DNA from: Dyadobacter flavalbus
GTDB lineage: Bacteria; Bacteroidota; Bacteroidia; Cytophagales; Spirosomataceae
Length of the DNA stretch: 53,945 nt
Reading direction: 5' to 3'
Assembly: GCF_006149045.1 (NCBI RefSeq)
Contig: NZ_VBSN01000033.1
Location: 1-53,945, forward strand
The position numbers and the translations under genes were made by a program. Each line of letters opens with the position of its first letter. The first letter of the stretch is position 1. The notes under the pieces are model-generated. The model searched no databases, was not told the origin of the DNA, and worked only from the letters and a program-made list of their open reading frames with translations. This document shows, piece by piece, positions 1-8,797 of the stretch.

Positions 1-2
1 AG

Positions 3-203
3 GGCTGTTACCTTAAATGTTTCAGCGGAAGAAGGAAAAATCAGACAAGTGGCATCCATGATAAGTCTGAACGCCTAAATGGTAATTTACAATGCACATA
101 CATACCACCAAAATTGGGGAAGAACCAGAAAGTAGACAAGGATTTTACGGCCAAACTGATCCATACGCGTCCGGGAATGGGCTACATTATGAAGGAAGAA
201 TAG
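3..203 (+). CDS. C-terminal end of an OmpR/PhoB-family response regulator (partial, possibly degraded)
   Basis: The last part (about 135-203) reads KVDKDFTAKLIHTRPGMGYI followed by MKEE and a stop. This matches the end of the winged-helix domain of the second response regulator in this window (KVDKDYPNKLIHTVVGMGYI, then FKEE) at 18 of 24 positions. The stop lies 2 bases before the kinase start, as in a normal regulator-kinase operon. The frame stays open back to the window edge, but upstream of about 135 it does not resemble the expected WDI..DTGTNVIDVYI segment. Either the gene is damaged there or the sequence at this edge is unreliable. Family assignment of the last 24 residues is firm; the state of the gene is not. 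Confidence 0.6.
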   Translation, partial: GCYLKCFSGRRKNQTSGIHDKSERLNGNLQCTYIPPKLGKNQKVDKDFTAKLIHTRPGMGYIMKEE

Positions 204-205
204 CA

Positions 206-1573
206 ATGAAAATCAAAGACCGCATCGCTTTCCAGTTTACCCTTTTGGTAGCCGCGATTCTGCTGCTGTTTTCCATTGCGATTTACAGTGTTTCCGAACA
301 TTACAGACAGGAAGAATTTTATGACCGCCTGAAAAGCCGTGCAAGGACGACGTGCCGGCTTCTTGTAAAAGTAAAAGGAATCGACAAAGACCTGCTGAAA
401 GCCATTGACCAGAATACGCTTTCTGAAATGCTGGATGAAAAAGTCCTGATCTTCAATTCCGCGAATGAACTGATTTATTCCAGTGTTGACGACAAACTGC
501 TTACGTACCGCACCTCTTTACTGAATGACGTCCGGAAAAAGAAGTACATGGAATTTCATCAGGGTGAAAGTGAAGTAATCGGGCTGCTTTATCAGGAAGA
601 AAGCCAGCCGCTGGTTGTACTCGCAACGGCTTACGATACTTTCGGGCACAGCAAACTGAATAACCTGAAAAGTACGCTCGGCTGGGGACTTCTGGCCGGA
701 ATTGCGGTGACGGTCGGGCTGGGTGTTTATTTTGCCGGCAATGCGCTCCGGCCGATCAGCCGCATTAACGAGCAGGTTTCACTCATTACCGCACAGAACC
801 TTTCCCTGAAACTGGACGAAGGCAACCGGAAAGATGAAATTGCGCAGCTTGCCATCAACTTCAATACGGTGCTTTACCGGCTGCACAAAGCATTTGAGCA
901 GCAGAAAAGCTTTGTTTCGCACGCTTCACACGAACTGCGAACGCCGCTTGCCGCACTTAAGTCCGAAATCCAGCTCGGCCAGCGGTTTACCAAAAGCGAT
1001 CCGGACCTGGAAGAAGTGTTTTCCAATCTGTTTTCGGATACCGAAAGGCTGATCAGCATTACCAATAACCTGCTTTTTCTGGCACGTTCGTACGAGAATA
1101 TGAGCAGCATGAAAATGGCGCCTATTCACATTGAAGACCTGGCTTTTCTGGCAAAAGAAGAACTGTTATCATCGCATCCGGATTACACGGTTGAAATTGA
1201 CTATGAAACGATTCCGGAGAATGAAAATGAAACGGTTATTGAAGGCAATGAAGAACTGCTGAAAAGGGTTTTTTCCAATCTGTTTGATAATGCATGCAAG
1301 TACTCAGCCGATCATACCGCCAGGATTTTGATTTCATCCAATGAAAAATCGTGCATTGTCAAAGTCAGCGATCAGGGAATCGGGATTGGCAGGGAAGATC
1401 TGCCTCATATTTTCAATCCTTTTTTCCGCTCATCGAATGCCGCCGAGCTGCCCGGCTTCGGTATCGGTCTTTCCATTTGCCAGCGGATCGTGGAACTGCA
1501 TCACGGCGTTATTTCGGTAACCAGCGAACCCGGCAAGGGAAGCGAGTTTCAGGTACAGCTTGATCACGTCTGA
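206..1573 (+). CDS. Sensor histidine kinase next to RND metal efflux genes (CusS-like)
   Basis: Membrane sensor kinase of 455 residues. There are two membrane segments near residues 10-30 and 155-180 with a periplasmic sensor of about 125 residues between them, then a HAMP linker. The HisKA box is SHASHELRTP with phospho-acceptor His242. The ATPase part shows NLFDNACKYS (N box), DQGIGIG (G1) and GFGIGLSICQ (G2). I chose the ATG two bases after the regulator stop: a longer reading from 92 would overlap the regulator C-terminus in another frame, and the protein starts MKIKDRIAFQFTLL like its paralogue at 24163-25533. Next to an RND efflux operon it probably senses a metal ion or envelope stress and controls that operon; the signal is inferred only. 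Confidence 0.9.
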   Translation: MKIKDRIAFQFTLLVAAILLLFSIAIYSVSEHYRQEEFYDRLKSRARTTCRLLVKVKGIDKDLLKAIDQNTLSEMLDEKVLIFNSANELIYSSVDDKLLTYRTSLLNDVRKKKYMEFHQGESEVIGLLYQEESQPLVVLATAYDTFGHSKLNNLKSTLGWGLLAGIAVTVGLGVYFAGNALRPISRINEQVSLITAQNLSLKLDEGNRKDEIAQLAINFNTVLYRLHKAFEQQKSFVSHASHELRTPLAALKSEIQLGQRFTKSDPDLEEVFSNLFSDTERLISITNNLLFLARSYENMSSMKMAPIHIEDLAFLAKEELLSSHPDYTVEIDYETIPENENETVIEGNEELLKRVFSNLFDNACKYSADHTARILISSNEKSCIVKVSDQGIGIGREDLPHIFNPFFRSSNAAELPGFGIGLSICQRIVELHHGVISVTSEPGKGSEFQVQLDHV

Positions 1574-1586
1574 GCGGCGCAATGCC

Positions 1587-1628
1587 TTTTTCTAATCTTT
1601 TTCTAACTTTATTCTAAGCCTCCTGTAA
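1587..1628 (+). promoter_or_regulatory. Tandem 11-bp repeat operator, probable response-regulator binding site
   Basis: TCTAA occurs at 1591, 1602 and 1613, each within a T-rich 11-base unit, and a degenerate TGTAA follows at 1624. Spacing is exactly 11 bp four times. OmpR/PhoB-family regulators bind head-to-tail direct repeats of about one helical turn, so this is a good candidate operator for the regulator encoded just upstream. It lies 40-80 bases before the efflux operon start codon. Spacing is directly visible; binding is inferred. Confidence 0.6.
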
Positions 1629-1667
1629 TACTGAAGTCGGAATATCGCATACTCTAAAAGAAAGATT

Positions 1668-2915
1668 ATGCGAGTTTACATTATAGCGCTTTTCATCTGT
1701 ATTTCAGGCGCTTTGCATGCGCAGGATACATTAAAGCTTTCCATGCGGCAGGCAGACAGCCTGTTTCTTCAGAACAATCTGGAAATCCTGGCTGAAAAAT
1801 ATCAGATCGACATTGCCAAGTCGATTGAAATTCAGGACAGGCTCTGGAACAATCCGGTTTTCGGTGTAGAAATCAGTGCTTACAATCCGTCCAGAGGATT
1901 GCTTGACGTCGGCAAGCAGGGACAAAAAGCATTTAACGTACAGCAGCTGATTACGCGTGCCGGCAAACGCAACAAGCAAGTCGCACTGGATATTGAATCG
2001 TCCCGGAAAAGTGAATACCAATTCTACGATCTTATCAGAACGCTGAAATTCGAGCTCAGACAAATTTTCTTTGAATCTTATTATCTTGGCCAGACCGTAT
2101 CGCTGTACGACAACCAGATCAATACGCTTCAGACTACGGTAACTGCTTTTGAAAAGGAATATAACAGGCAAAATATCTCGCTTAAGGAAGTGGTGAGATT
2201 AAAGGCGCTGCTTTTCCAGCTTACCAATGACCGCGCGGATATTTTGTTTGAACTTCAGGAAAACCAGCGCGACCTCCGCACGTTGCTGAACACGGAGCGG
2301 CCCGTCAAAGCAGTTGTGGACAGTTCGGAAATACAGAAATACCAGCTTGAAAATTACACCGCAGCTGCTTTAAAGGACAAAGCATTGCAAAGCCGCAGTG
2401 ACCTCAAAATTGCGCAGTCTTCAACCAAGCAGGCCGAGCTGAACTATACACTGCAGAAAGCCCTTGCCAAACCGGACGTGCAGATCGGCGCGGTTTACGA
2501 TCAGGCGAGCAATTATGTGAACAATTATTTCGGCGTGTCGGCGTCCATGACGCTTCCGTTTTTTAACCGGAACCAGGGAAATATCCGGGCGGCCAAAAGC
2601 AATATCAATTATAATAAAACGGCCGAAACGCTGAAAGAAAACAGTATCCTGAATGAAGTTGACGCTGCCGTACAGAAAGTCGGCATTGCAGAAAAAGCAT
2701 ATCAGAGCGTGGAAAACCAGTTTACAGACCAGTTCCAACTGCTCAGCAAAGGTATTTTTGAAAATTTCCAGAAACGCAATATCACGCTGCTGGAATTCAT
2801 CGACTTCATTGAAACTTACAACGAAAGCATCCGGGAATATAACCGTCTTCAGGCCGACCGCATCAAGGTTTACGAAGAGCTGAATTTTGTCGTCGGCGAA
2901 GAACTGTTTCAATAA
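1668..2915 (+). CDS. TolC/CusC-family outer-membrane efflux channel
   Basis: Outer-membrane factor of a tripartite efflux pump, 415 residues. An N-terminal signal peptide ends near ALHAQ (residue 19). The rest is long amphipathic helices typical of the OEP fold, with the usual two-fold repeat: the first half around residues 25-210, the second around 225-410. No lipobox is present, so it is a plain signal-peptidase I substrate. It is the first gene of the efflux operon, followed 32 bases later by the adaptor. It would form the trans-outer-membrane duct for substrates delivered by the adaptor and pump. Confidence 0.9.
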   Translation: MRVYIIALFICISGALHAQDTLKLSMRQADSLFLQNNLEILAEKYQIDIAKSIEIQDRLWNNPVFGVEISAYNPSRGLLDVGKQGQKAFNVQQLITRAGKRNKQVALDIESSRKSEYQFYDLIRTLKFELRQIFFESYYLGQTVSLYDNQINTLQTTVTAFEKEYNRQNISLKEVVRLKALLFQLTNDRADILFELQENQRDLRTLLNTERPVKAVVDSSEIQKYQLENYTAAALKDKALQSRSDLKIAQSSTKQAELNYTLQKALAKPDVQIGAVYDQASNYVNNYFGVSASMTLPFFNRNQGNIRAAKSNINYNKTAETLKENSILNEVDAAVQKVGIAEKAYQSVENQFTDQFQLLSKGIFENFQKRNITLLEFIDFIETYNESIREYNRLQADRIKVYEELNFVVGEELFQ

Positions 2916-2947
2916 TAAAAGATAACAAGGATAAAACTTCAAATATC

Positions 2948-4063
2948 ATGGCATCTGCCCTTAATAATTTCCCGATGAAAAGTCCATTTTACATGGTTAT
3001 GCTGGCTGCATGCAGCTTATGGCTGACCGCGTGCGATACCCGGAAAGAGCAGCCGGAAGAATCAAAAGCTTTTATGCTTTCCGATACGATGATGAGCAGA
3101 ATAAAGCTGGACACGGTGAAAACCGAGCCGGTACGGAATGAACTGACACTGGTCGGGAAAGTGGTTCCGGACGAAAACCGGATTATAAAAGTGTACCCGC
3201 TGGTTGGCGGAAATATCGAAGAAGTAAACGTTGAACTCGGCGACAACGTTAAAAAAGGCCAGAAACTCGCTACGATCAGATCCGGTGAAGTAGCTGATTT
3301 TGAAAGACAAATGATTCAGGCACAATCCGACCTGCTGATCGCACAAAAAAATCTTTCTTCTACGGAAGACCTTTTCGAAAGCAAGCTGGTTCCGGAAAAA
3401 GACGTGATTACGGCCAGACAAATGGTGGATAAATCAAAAGCGGAACTGAGCCGTGTAAAGGAAATATTTTCCATTTACGGACTTGGAAAATCCACCAATT
3501 ACATTGTTAAATCACCAATAGACGGATTTATCATAGACAAAAACGTAAACCGTGGCATGCAGCTGCGTTCCGATAACTCCGAAAGCCTTTTTACAGTCGG
3601 GCAAATTACGGATGTATGGGTAATGGCCAATGTCAATGAAAGCGACATTCCGCGTGTCAAGCTCGGGATGCCAGCCGATGTCCGCACAATCAGCTTTTCG
3701 GATGAAGTATTCAAGGGGAAAGTTGATAAAATATACAATGTTCTTGATCCTGACACCAAAGCCATGAAAATCAGAATCCAGCTTCAGAATGCCGGTTTCA
3801 AGCTGAAACCTGAAATGCATGCAACGGTAAGCCTGAATTTTGAGGAAGGCAGCGAAATGCAGTCCATACCCGCCGAATCGATCATTTTTGACAAAAGCAA
3901 AAACTGGGTGATGGTTTATCACGGCCGCTCGAACATCGAGACCCGGCCGGTAGAAGTGTACCGTTCGCTTGCCAACCGCGCTTACATCAGCAACGGGCTT
4001 AAACCCGGCGAAACGGTTATTTCCAGAAATCAGCTGCTCGTTTATGACGCGCTGAATGATTAA
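2948..4063 (+). CDS. RND efflux adaptor lipoprotein (membrane fusion protein, CzcB/CusB type)
   Basis: Periplasmic adaptor linking the inner-membrane pump to the outer-membrane channel. The N-terminus has a hydrophobic segment ending in a lipobox (LTAC followed by D), so it is probably lipid-anchored. Next come a split biotinyl-lipoyl-like domain (KVYPLVGGNIEEVNVELGDN and IVKSPIDGFI), an alpha-hairpin around residues 120-170, and beta-barrel and membrane-proximal domains. A second ATG at 2975 (MKSPFYMVML) would give a more typical lipoprotein signal of 20 residues and may be the true start. No His- or Met-rich metal-binding extension is visible, so metal specificity cannot be read from it. 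Confidence 0.88.
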   Translation: MASALNNFPMKSPFYMVMLAACSLWLTACDTRKEQPEESKAFMLSDTMMSRIKLDTVKTEPVRNELTLVGKVVPDENRIIKVYPLVGGNIEEVNVELGDNVKKGQKLATIRSGEVADFERQMIQAQSDLLIAQKNLSSTEDLFESKLVPEKDVITARQMVDKSKAELSRVKEIFSIYGLGKSTNYIVKSPIDGFIIDKNVNRGMQLRSDNSESLFTVGQITDVWVMANVNESDIPRVKLGMPADVRTISFSDEVFKGKVDKIYNVLDPDTKAMKIRIQLQNAGFKLKPEMHATVSLNFEEGSEMQSIPAESIIFDKSKNWVMVYHGRSNIETRPVEVYRSLANRAYISNGLKPGETVISRNQLLVYDALND

Positions 4064-4121
4064 GTGCAAGTTTCAAAGCGGGTCATTATTCAATCAGGAT
4101 TCACTTATTCAAAAGTAAAAG

Positions 4122-7100
4122 ATGAATAAATTCATTCGGGGAATCGTAGGTTTTTCTTTGAAAAACCGGTTCTTCATATTCTTTATGACCGGCCTGCTCA
4201 TTGTTGCCGGAATCGTAAGTTACCGCGATACGCCGCTGGAAGCTTTTCCCGACGTAACCAATACGCAGATCATTATAGTAACGCAGTGGAACGGCCGCAG
4301 CGCCGAGGAAATCGAAAGGTTTGTAACGGTGCCGATCGAGGTTGCCATGAATTCGGTACAGCAGAAATCCAACGTGCGCAGCACGACCATGTTCGGACTG
4401 AGCATTATCAAGATCATTTTCGATGATGGCGTGGAAGATTTCTTTGCGCGGCAGCAGGTCAATAACCAGCTTCGGAACATATCGCTTCCCGAAGGCGTGG
4501 AACCCGACGTCCAGCCGCCGTATGGCCCGACCGGTGAAATATTCCGGTTTACCCTGAAAAGCAAAGACCGCGACAGCCGCGAATTACTGACGCTGCACAA
4601 CTGGGTTATCGACAGACAACTGAGAAGTATCCCGGGCGTTGCCGACGTAGTTGCATTCGGCGGACGTGAAAAAATATATGAAGTGCAGGTAAATCCTACC
4701 AAGCTGGTAAAATACAACATTACGCCGCTGGAAGTTTATCAGGCCGTTACCAAAAGCAATGTTAATGTAGGCGGTGATATAATCGAGAAAAACGGTCAGG
4801 CATATGTCGTGCGCGGGATCGGACTTCTGAACTCCATTCCGGATATTCAGAACATTATTGTCGAGTTTGTCAAAGACAATCCGGTGCTTGTAAGAGATGT
4901 GGCAGACGTAAAGGAATCGGATATGCCGCGCGTCGGACAAGCCGGGCTGGATGGAAACGACGATGTGGTGGAAGGAATAGTCGTGCAGCGCAAGGGCGAA
5001 AACCCGAGTGAAGTACTTGCGCGTATAAAGGATAAGGTGGAGGAACTGAACACCAAAATTCTGCCGCCCGATGTAAAAATGGTCACTTTCTACGACCGCG
5101 ACAATCTGATTGAGTTTTGTGCGCATACCGTAAAGCACAATCTGGTGGAAGGAATTGTGCTTGTCACCGTCATCGTTTTCATATTCATGGCCGACTGGCG
5201 TACAACGGTCATCGTTTCCATCATTATTCCGCTGGCATTGCTGTTCGCATTCATGTGCCTGAAATTAAAGGGCATGTCGGCAAACCTTTTGTCCATGGGT
5301 GCAATTGACTTCGGGATTATTATAGACGGGGCTGTTGTGATGGTGGAAGGGATTTTTGTGGCGCTGGATCATCTGGCGCACCGCAACGGAATGGACCGCT
5401 ATAACAAACTGTCCAAACTCGGGCTGGTGAAAAGAACGGGCGGAGAACTGGGAAAAGCCATTTTCTTTTCCAAACTGATCATCATCACGGCACTGATTCC
5501 TATTTTCAGCTTTCAGAAAGTGGAAGGAAAAATGTTTACCCCACTTGCTTATACGTTGGGTTTTGCATTGCTCGGCGCTTTGCTGTACACGCTAACGCTC
5601 GTTCCGGTGCTGTGCTCTATTCTTTTAAATAAAAATGTACGGGAAAAGAGCAATCCGGTTGTCCGCTTTTTCGACCGCATCGTAAGCAACGGCTTTGAAT
5701 GGTGCTATTCCCGCAAAAGGCTCAGCGTTGTGCTGGCAACGGCATTTCTGGTGATCAGCCTGTTTTCCGCGAAGTTTCTGGGAACGGAATTTCTGCCTAC
5801 GCTGAACGAAGGCGCATTGTGGGTGGAAGCCAAAATGCCGATGAGCAGCTCGCTCAATGAAACGATCAAGATGGTGTCGGTGCTGCGTGCCAAGCTGAAC
5901 GAATTTCCGGAAGTAAACGGCATACTGTCACAAACCGGCCGCTCCAATGACGGAACCGATCCGTCCGGGTTTTACTACGTCCAGATGCAGGTAAATTTGA
6001 AACCCAAAGAAGAATGGACAAGAAAAATCACACAGGATCAGCTGATTGAAGAAATGGACAAAAAGCTGAAACAGTTCCAGGGAATCAATTACAATTACTC
6101 GCAACCGATCATCGACAACGTGGCCGAAGCCGTAGCCGGAATGAACGCCAGCAATGCGGTAAAAATTTACGGCGATGACCTGGAAACGCTGAACAGCAAG
6201 GCAAATGAAGTGCTCGATGCAATCAAAGATGTACCCGGAATCAAGGATGCGGGTATTCTGAGAAATATCGGGCAGCCGGAAGTAAGTGTCATCCTGCATG
6301 ATCATCTGATGGCGCAATACGGTGTAAGCATTGCTGACGCACAAGCTGTTATAGAAATGGCAATCGGCGGAAAAACGGCTTCCATACTGTATGAAGGCGA
6401 ACGTAAGTTCGATATCCGGCTGCGTTACGAACAGCAGTACCGCCGCACCGTAGATGACATTCAGCAGCTGATGGTTCCTACGCTCACGGGCGGAAAAATA
6501 CCTCTGAAGGAAATTTCCTCTATACGCACGGTAACCGGCCCGGCATTTGTTTACCGCGACAACAACAAGCGTTTTATCGGCGTAAAATTTTCGGTCCGGG
6601 AACGCGATCTGGGCAGTACGATTGCTGATGCACAAAGCCGTGTAAAGCCGCTGCTTTCATCTTTGCCGAAAGGCTATTCGGTAAACTGGTCCGGAGAATT
6701 TGAAAATCAGGTGCGTGCCACTGCCCGGCTCAGTCAGGTTGTTCCGGTTAGTCTCATCGGTATTTTCATTTTGCTGTTTATCATGTTCAGCAATGCAAAA
6801 GACGCAGGCCTCGTGCTGATCAATGTTCCCTTTGCTTTAATTGGCGGAATCCTTGCTTTGCACGTTACACACATGAATTTTGGTATCTCGGCGGGCGTAG
6901 GCTTTATTGCCCTGTTTGGTCTTTGTGTCCAGAACGGTGTGATCCTGGTTTCGGTCTTTAACAAAAACCTTGCAGCAAGAATGTCACTCGATGAAGCAAT
7001 CCGGGAAGGTGTCAAATCAAGAATCCGGCCTGTGATCATGACTGCGCTGATGGCGGCAATCGGCCTTTTACCCGCTGCAACTTCCACCGGAATCGGCTCC

Positions 7101-7220
7101 GAAACGCAGAAACCGCTAGCAATCGTCGTCATCGGCGGATTGATCACGGCGACTGTACTTACGCTGCTGATTTTCCCGATTATTTACGATTTCTTCAACC
7201 GCAAGAAGAGATTGGCTTAA
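4122..7220 (+). CDS. CzcA/CnrA-type heavy-metal efflux RND pump
   Basis: Inner-membrane proton-driven pump of 1032 residues, normal for the HME-RND family. The transmembrane helix 4 motif DFGIIIDGAVVMVE gives Asp396, Asp402 and Glu409, with the same 6/7 spacing as the proton-relay residues D402, D408 and E415 of CzcA. The arrangement is TM1, porter domain, TM2-6, long central helix, TM7, second porter domain, TM8-12. The stretch FSQPIIDNV-like (YNYSQPIIDNVAEAVAGM) and the lack of the CusA methionine ladder favour a divalent ion (Co, Ni, Zn or Cd) over copper or silver. That is an inference from family patterns. Confidence 0.93.
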   Translation: MNKFIRGIVGFSLKNRFFIFFMTGLLIVAGIVSYRDTPLEAFPDVTNTQIIIVTQWNGRSAEEIERFVTVPIEVAMNSVQQKSNVRSTTMFGLSIIKIIFDDGVEDFFARQQVNNQLRNISLPEGVEPDVQPPYGPTGEIFRFTLKSKDRDSRELLTLHNWVIDRQLRSIPGVADVVAFGGREKIYEVQVNPTKLVKYNITPLEVYQAVTKSNVNVGGDIIEKNGQAYVVRGIGLLNSIPDIQNIIVEFVKDNPVLVRDVADVKESDMPRVGQAGLDGNDDVVEGIVVQRKGENPSEVLARIKDKVEELNTKILPPDVKMVTFYDRDNLIEFCAHTVKHNLVEGIVLVTVIVFIFMADWRTTVIVSIIIPLALLFAFMCLKLKGMSANLLSMGAIDFGIIIDGAVVMVEGIFVALDHLAHRNGMDRYNKLSKLGLVKRTGGELGKAIFFSKLIIITALIPIFSFQKVEGKMFTPLAYTLGFALLGALLYTLTLVPVLCSILLNKNVREKSNPVVRFFDRIVSNGFEWCYSRKRLSVVLATAFLVISLFSAKFLGTEFLPTLNEGALWVEAKMPMSSSLNETIKMVSVLRAKLNEFPEVNGILSQTGRSNDGTDPSGFYYVQMQVNLKPKEEWTRKITQDQLIEEMDKKLKQFQGINYNYSQPIIDNVAEAVAGMNASNAVKIYGDDLETLNSKANEVLDAIKDVPGIKDAGILRNIGQPEVSVILHDHLMAQYGVSIADAQAVIEMAIGGKTASILYEGERKFDIRLRYEQQYRRTVDDIQQLMVPTLTGGKIPLKEISSIRTVTGPAFVYRDNNKRFIGVKFSVRERDLGSTIADAQSRVKPLLSSLPKGYSVNWSGEFENQVRATARLSQVVPVSLIGIFILLFIMFSNAKDAGLVLINVPFALIGGILALHVTHMNFGISAGVGFIALFGLCVQNGVILVSVFNKNLAARMSLDEAIREGVKSRIRPVIMTALMAAIGLLPAATSTGIGSETQKPLAIVVIGGLITATVLTLLIFPIIYDFFNRKKRLA

Positions 7221-7229
7221 CTGAAAAAT

Positions 7230-7275
7230 GGCAATGATGTGCGGGTAAATAGCTGCATGTCATTGCCGTTTTAAT
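7230..7275 (+). terminator. Rho-independent terminator after the efflux operon
   Basis: A 13-pair stem (7230-7242 with 7255-7267, including G-T pairs) built on GGCAATGA/TCATTGCC is followed by GTTTTAATTT. It lies just after the pump stop codon and before the end of the convergent kinase gene. Confidence 0.75.
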
Positions 7276-7316
7276 TTAAAAAGCAGAACCGTAATCTGTT
7301 TGCAGGCAGACAAAAT

Positions 7317-8768
7317 TTATTTACCTGCTTTCTCTTGATTGTTACTTGCCTGAAAACTGATCGTAAAAGTAGTTCCGACGCCCACTTCCGACTGCACGTC
7401 AATGCGTCCGTGGTGCGCGTGGATGATGCTCATGGTTGTAGACAAACCAATGCCCATACCGTTGTTTTTACCGGTAAAGTAAGGTTCAAAAATCTTGTCC
7501 ATGTGCTCTTCGCTGATGCCCGAGCCGTTATCCGCAAAAATAACCTGAATGGAATCTCCCTGGTTTTTTGTTGTGATCCGCAAGATGCCCTGATCTTCTT
7601 CCATTGCTTCAATGGCATTGGTAATCAGGTTCAGAAACGCCATCTGGAGAGAAACCGGGTCCAGCGGCAGCGCAAGTTCCTCTTCTGCAAAATGGTTGAC
7701 GATCTGGATTCTTTTTAGCTGAACACGGTCCAGCGCAGCACCGATGGCCTGTTCCAGAACAAGGTGAACGGAACTTTCCACAAGCTCGATATCCGCCGAG
7801 CTCGAAGGCTGCAGAAGCTGCGAAATCAGATCATTGATCCGGTTGCAGTTACGTTTTATTATTTGTGTATAAAATTTTTGGTCTTCGTCGACAAGCTCCA
7901 TTTCAAGCTGTTCTGCCGAAAGATTCACATTCGTCAGCGGATTTCTGACTTCATGTGCAAGCATGCGTACCAAACGGCCGGTAACAGCCATTTTTTCAGA
8001 AAACAGCCTTTCCCGCTCCGACTGCTTTCTGGCGGTCATGTCATGCAATCGTCCCTGAATGTATGCATGATCGTCATCTACTTCCACCGATGCAGAAAAA
8101 AGACAGTATTTTTTGTCACCGTCTTTGGTCAGCAGCCGCACTTCCTGATCGTGAATCGTATGGTCTTTGATATTTTCCCAGTCCGTTTCGAATTCAGGTT
8201 CCTCAATGATTTCAAGAATGTTCTTCAGTTTCAGATCTTCTTCCGAGTAACCTGTAAGCACGCTTGCCGACGTATTGAAGTCAATGATATTTCCGGCCAG
8301 ATCGCTGATGAACAGAAAGTCATTCGATTCTTCAAAAATACGCCGGTACCTTCTTTCACTGTGCCTTAATGCTTTCAGAACCGAGGTTCTTTCCAGCGCA
8401 TAGCGGATGCTTCTTTCCAGCTTTTCGGCATCCAGTTCACTCTTGATAAGGTAATCCGCAGCTCCGAGACGAAGCGCTTCCACGGCAATTTTGGTATCGC
8501 CTTTTCCGGTCAGCAGGATAATGGGCTCTTCGCAATCCAGCTGACATGCCTGTTCGATCAGTTCTATTCCGGTGCTTTCTCCCAAAAGGTAATCAAACAG
8601 ATACAAATCGTATTTGTTTTCCTTGATGTTCTTTACAGCTTCCCTGAACGTAGAACTCCATGTAATATCAAATTTCCAGTTTAAAAGATCCTGGAAATAT
8701 TCTCTTGTAAGGAAATAATCATCCTCATCGTCATCAACTAGAAGAACCTTAATTAGTTTGTTATTCAT
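7317..8768 (-). CDS. Cytoplasmic receiver-PAS-histidine kinase of the sigma-54 locus
   Basis: Soluble kinase of 483 residues with no membrane segment. Residues 1-130 form a receiver domain (VLLVDDDEDD, phospho-acceptor Asp59 in LYLFDYLLG, LLTGKGD, LIKSE). A PAS domain follows (about 140-255, RRYRRIFEESNDFLFISDLA). Then come HisKA with AHEVRNPLT (His272) and an ATPase domain with NLITNAIEAM, DNGSGI and GMGIGLSTTMSII. The N-terminal receiver replaces a sensor, so input probably comes as a phosphoryl group from another kinase, possibly combined with a PAS ligand. It starts 29 bases after the NtrC-type activator stop and is probably co-transcribed with it; the activator is its likely target. Confidence 0.88.
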   Translation of the reverse strand: MNNKLIKVLLVDDDEDDYFLTREYFQDLLNWKFDITWSSTFREAVKNIKENKYDLYLFDYLLGESTGIELIEQACQLDCEEPIILLTGKGDTKIAVEALRLGAADYLIKSELDAEKLERSIRYALERTSVLKALRHSERRYRRIFEESNDFLFISDLAGNIIDFNTSASVLTGYSEEDLKLKNILEIIEEPEFETDWENIKDHTIHDQEVRLLTKDGDKKYCLFSASVEVDDDHAYIQGRLHDMTARKQSERERLFSEKMAVTGRLVRMLAHEVRNPLTNVNLSAEQLEMELVDEDQKFYTQIIKRNCNRINDLISQLLQPSSSADIELVESSVHLVLEQAIGAALDRVQLKRIQIVNHFAEEELALPLDPVSLQMAFLNLITNAIEAMEEDQGILRITTKNQGDSIQVIFADNGSGISEEHMDKIFEPYFTGKNNGMGIGLSTTMSIIHAHHGRIDVQSEVGVGTTFTISFQASNNQEKAGK

Positions 8769-8797
8769 TCTTTTTCATCCTGCTCAGTTGCCGGTAA

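Noticed and set aside
92..205. N-terminal extension of the first sensor kinase from an ATG at 92
   Set aside because: The same bases encode the response regulator C-terminus in another frame, and the ATG at 206 gives the family-typical start.
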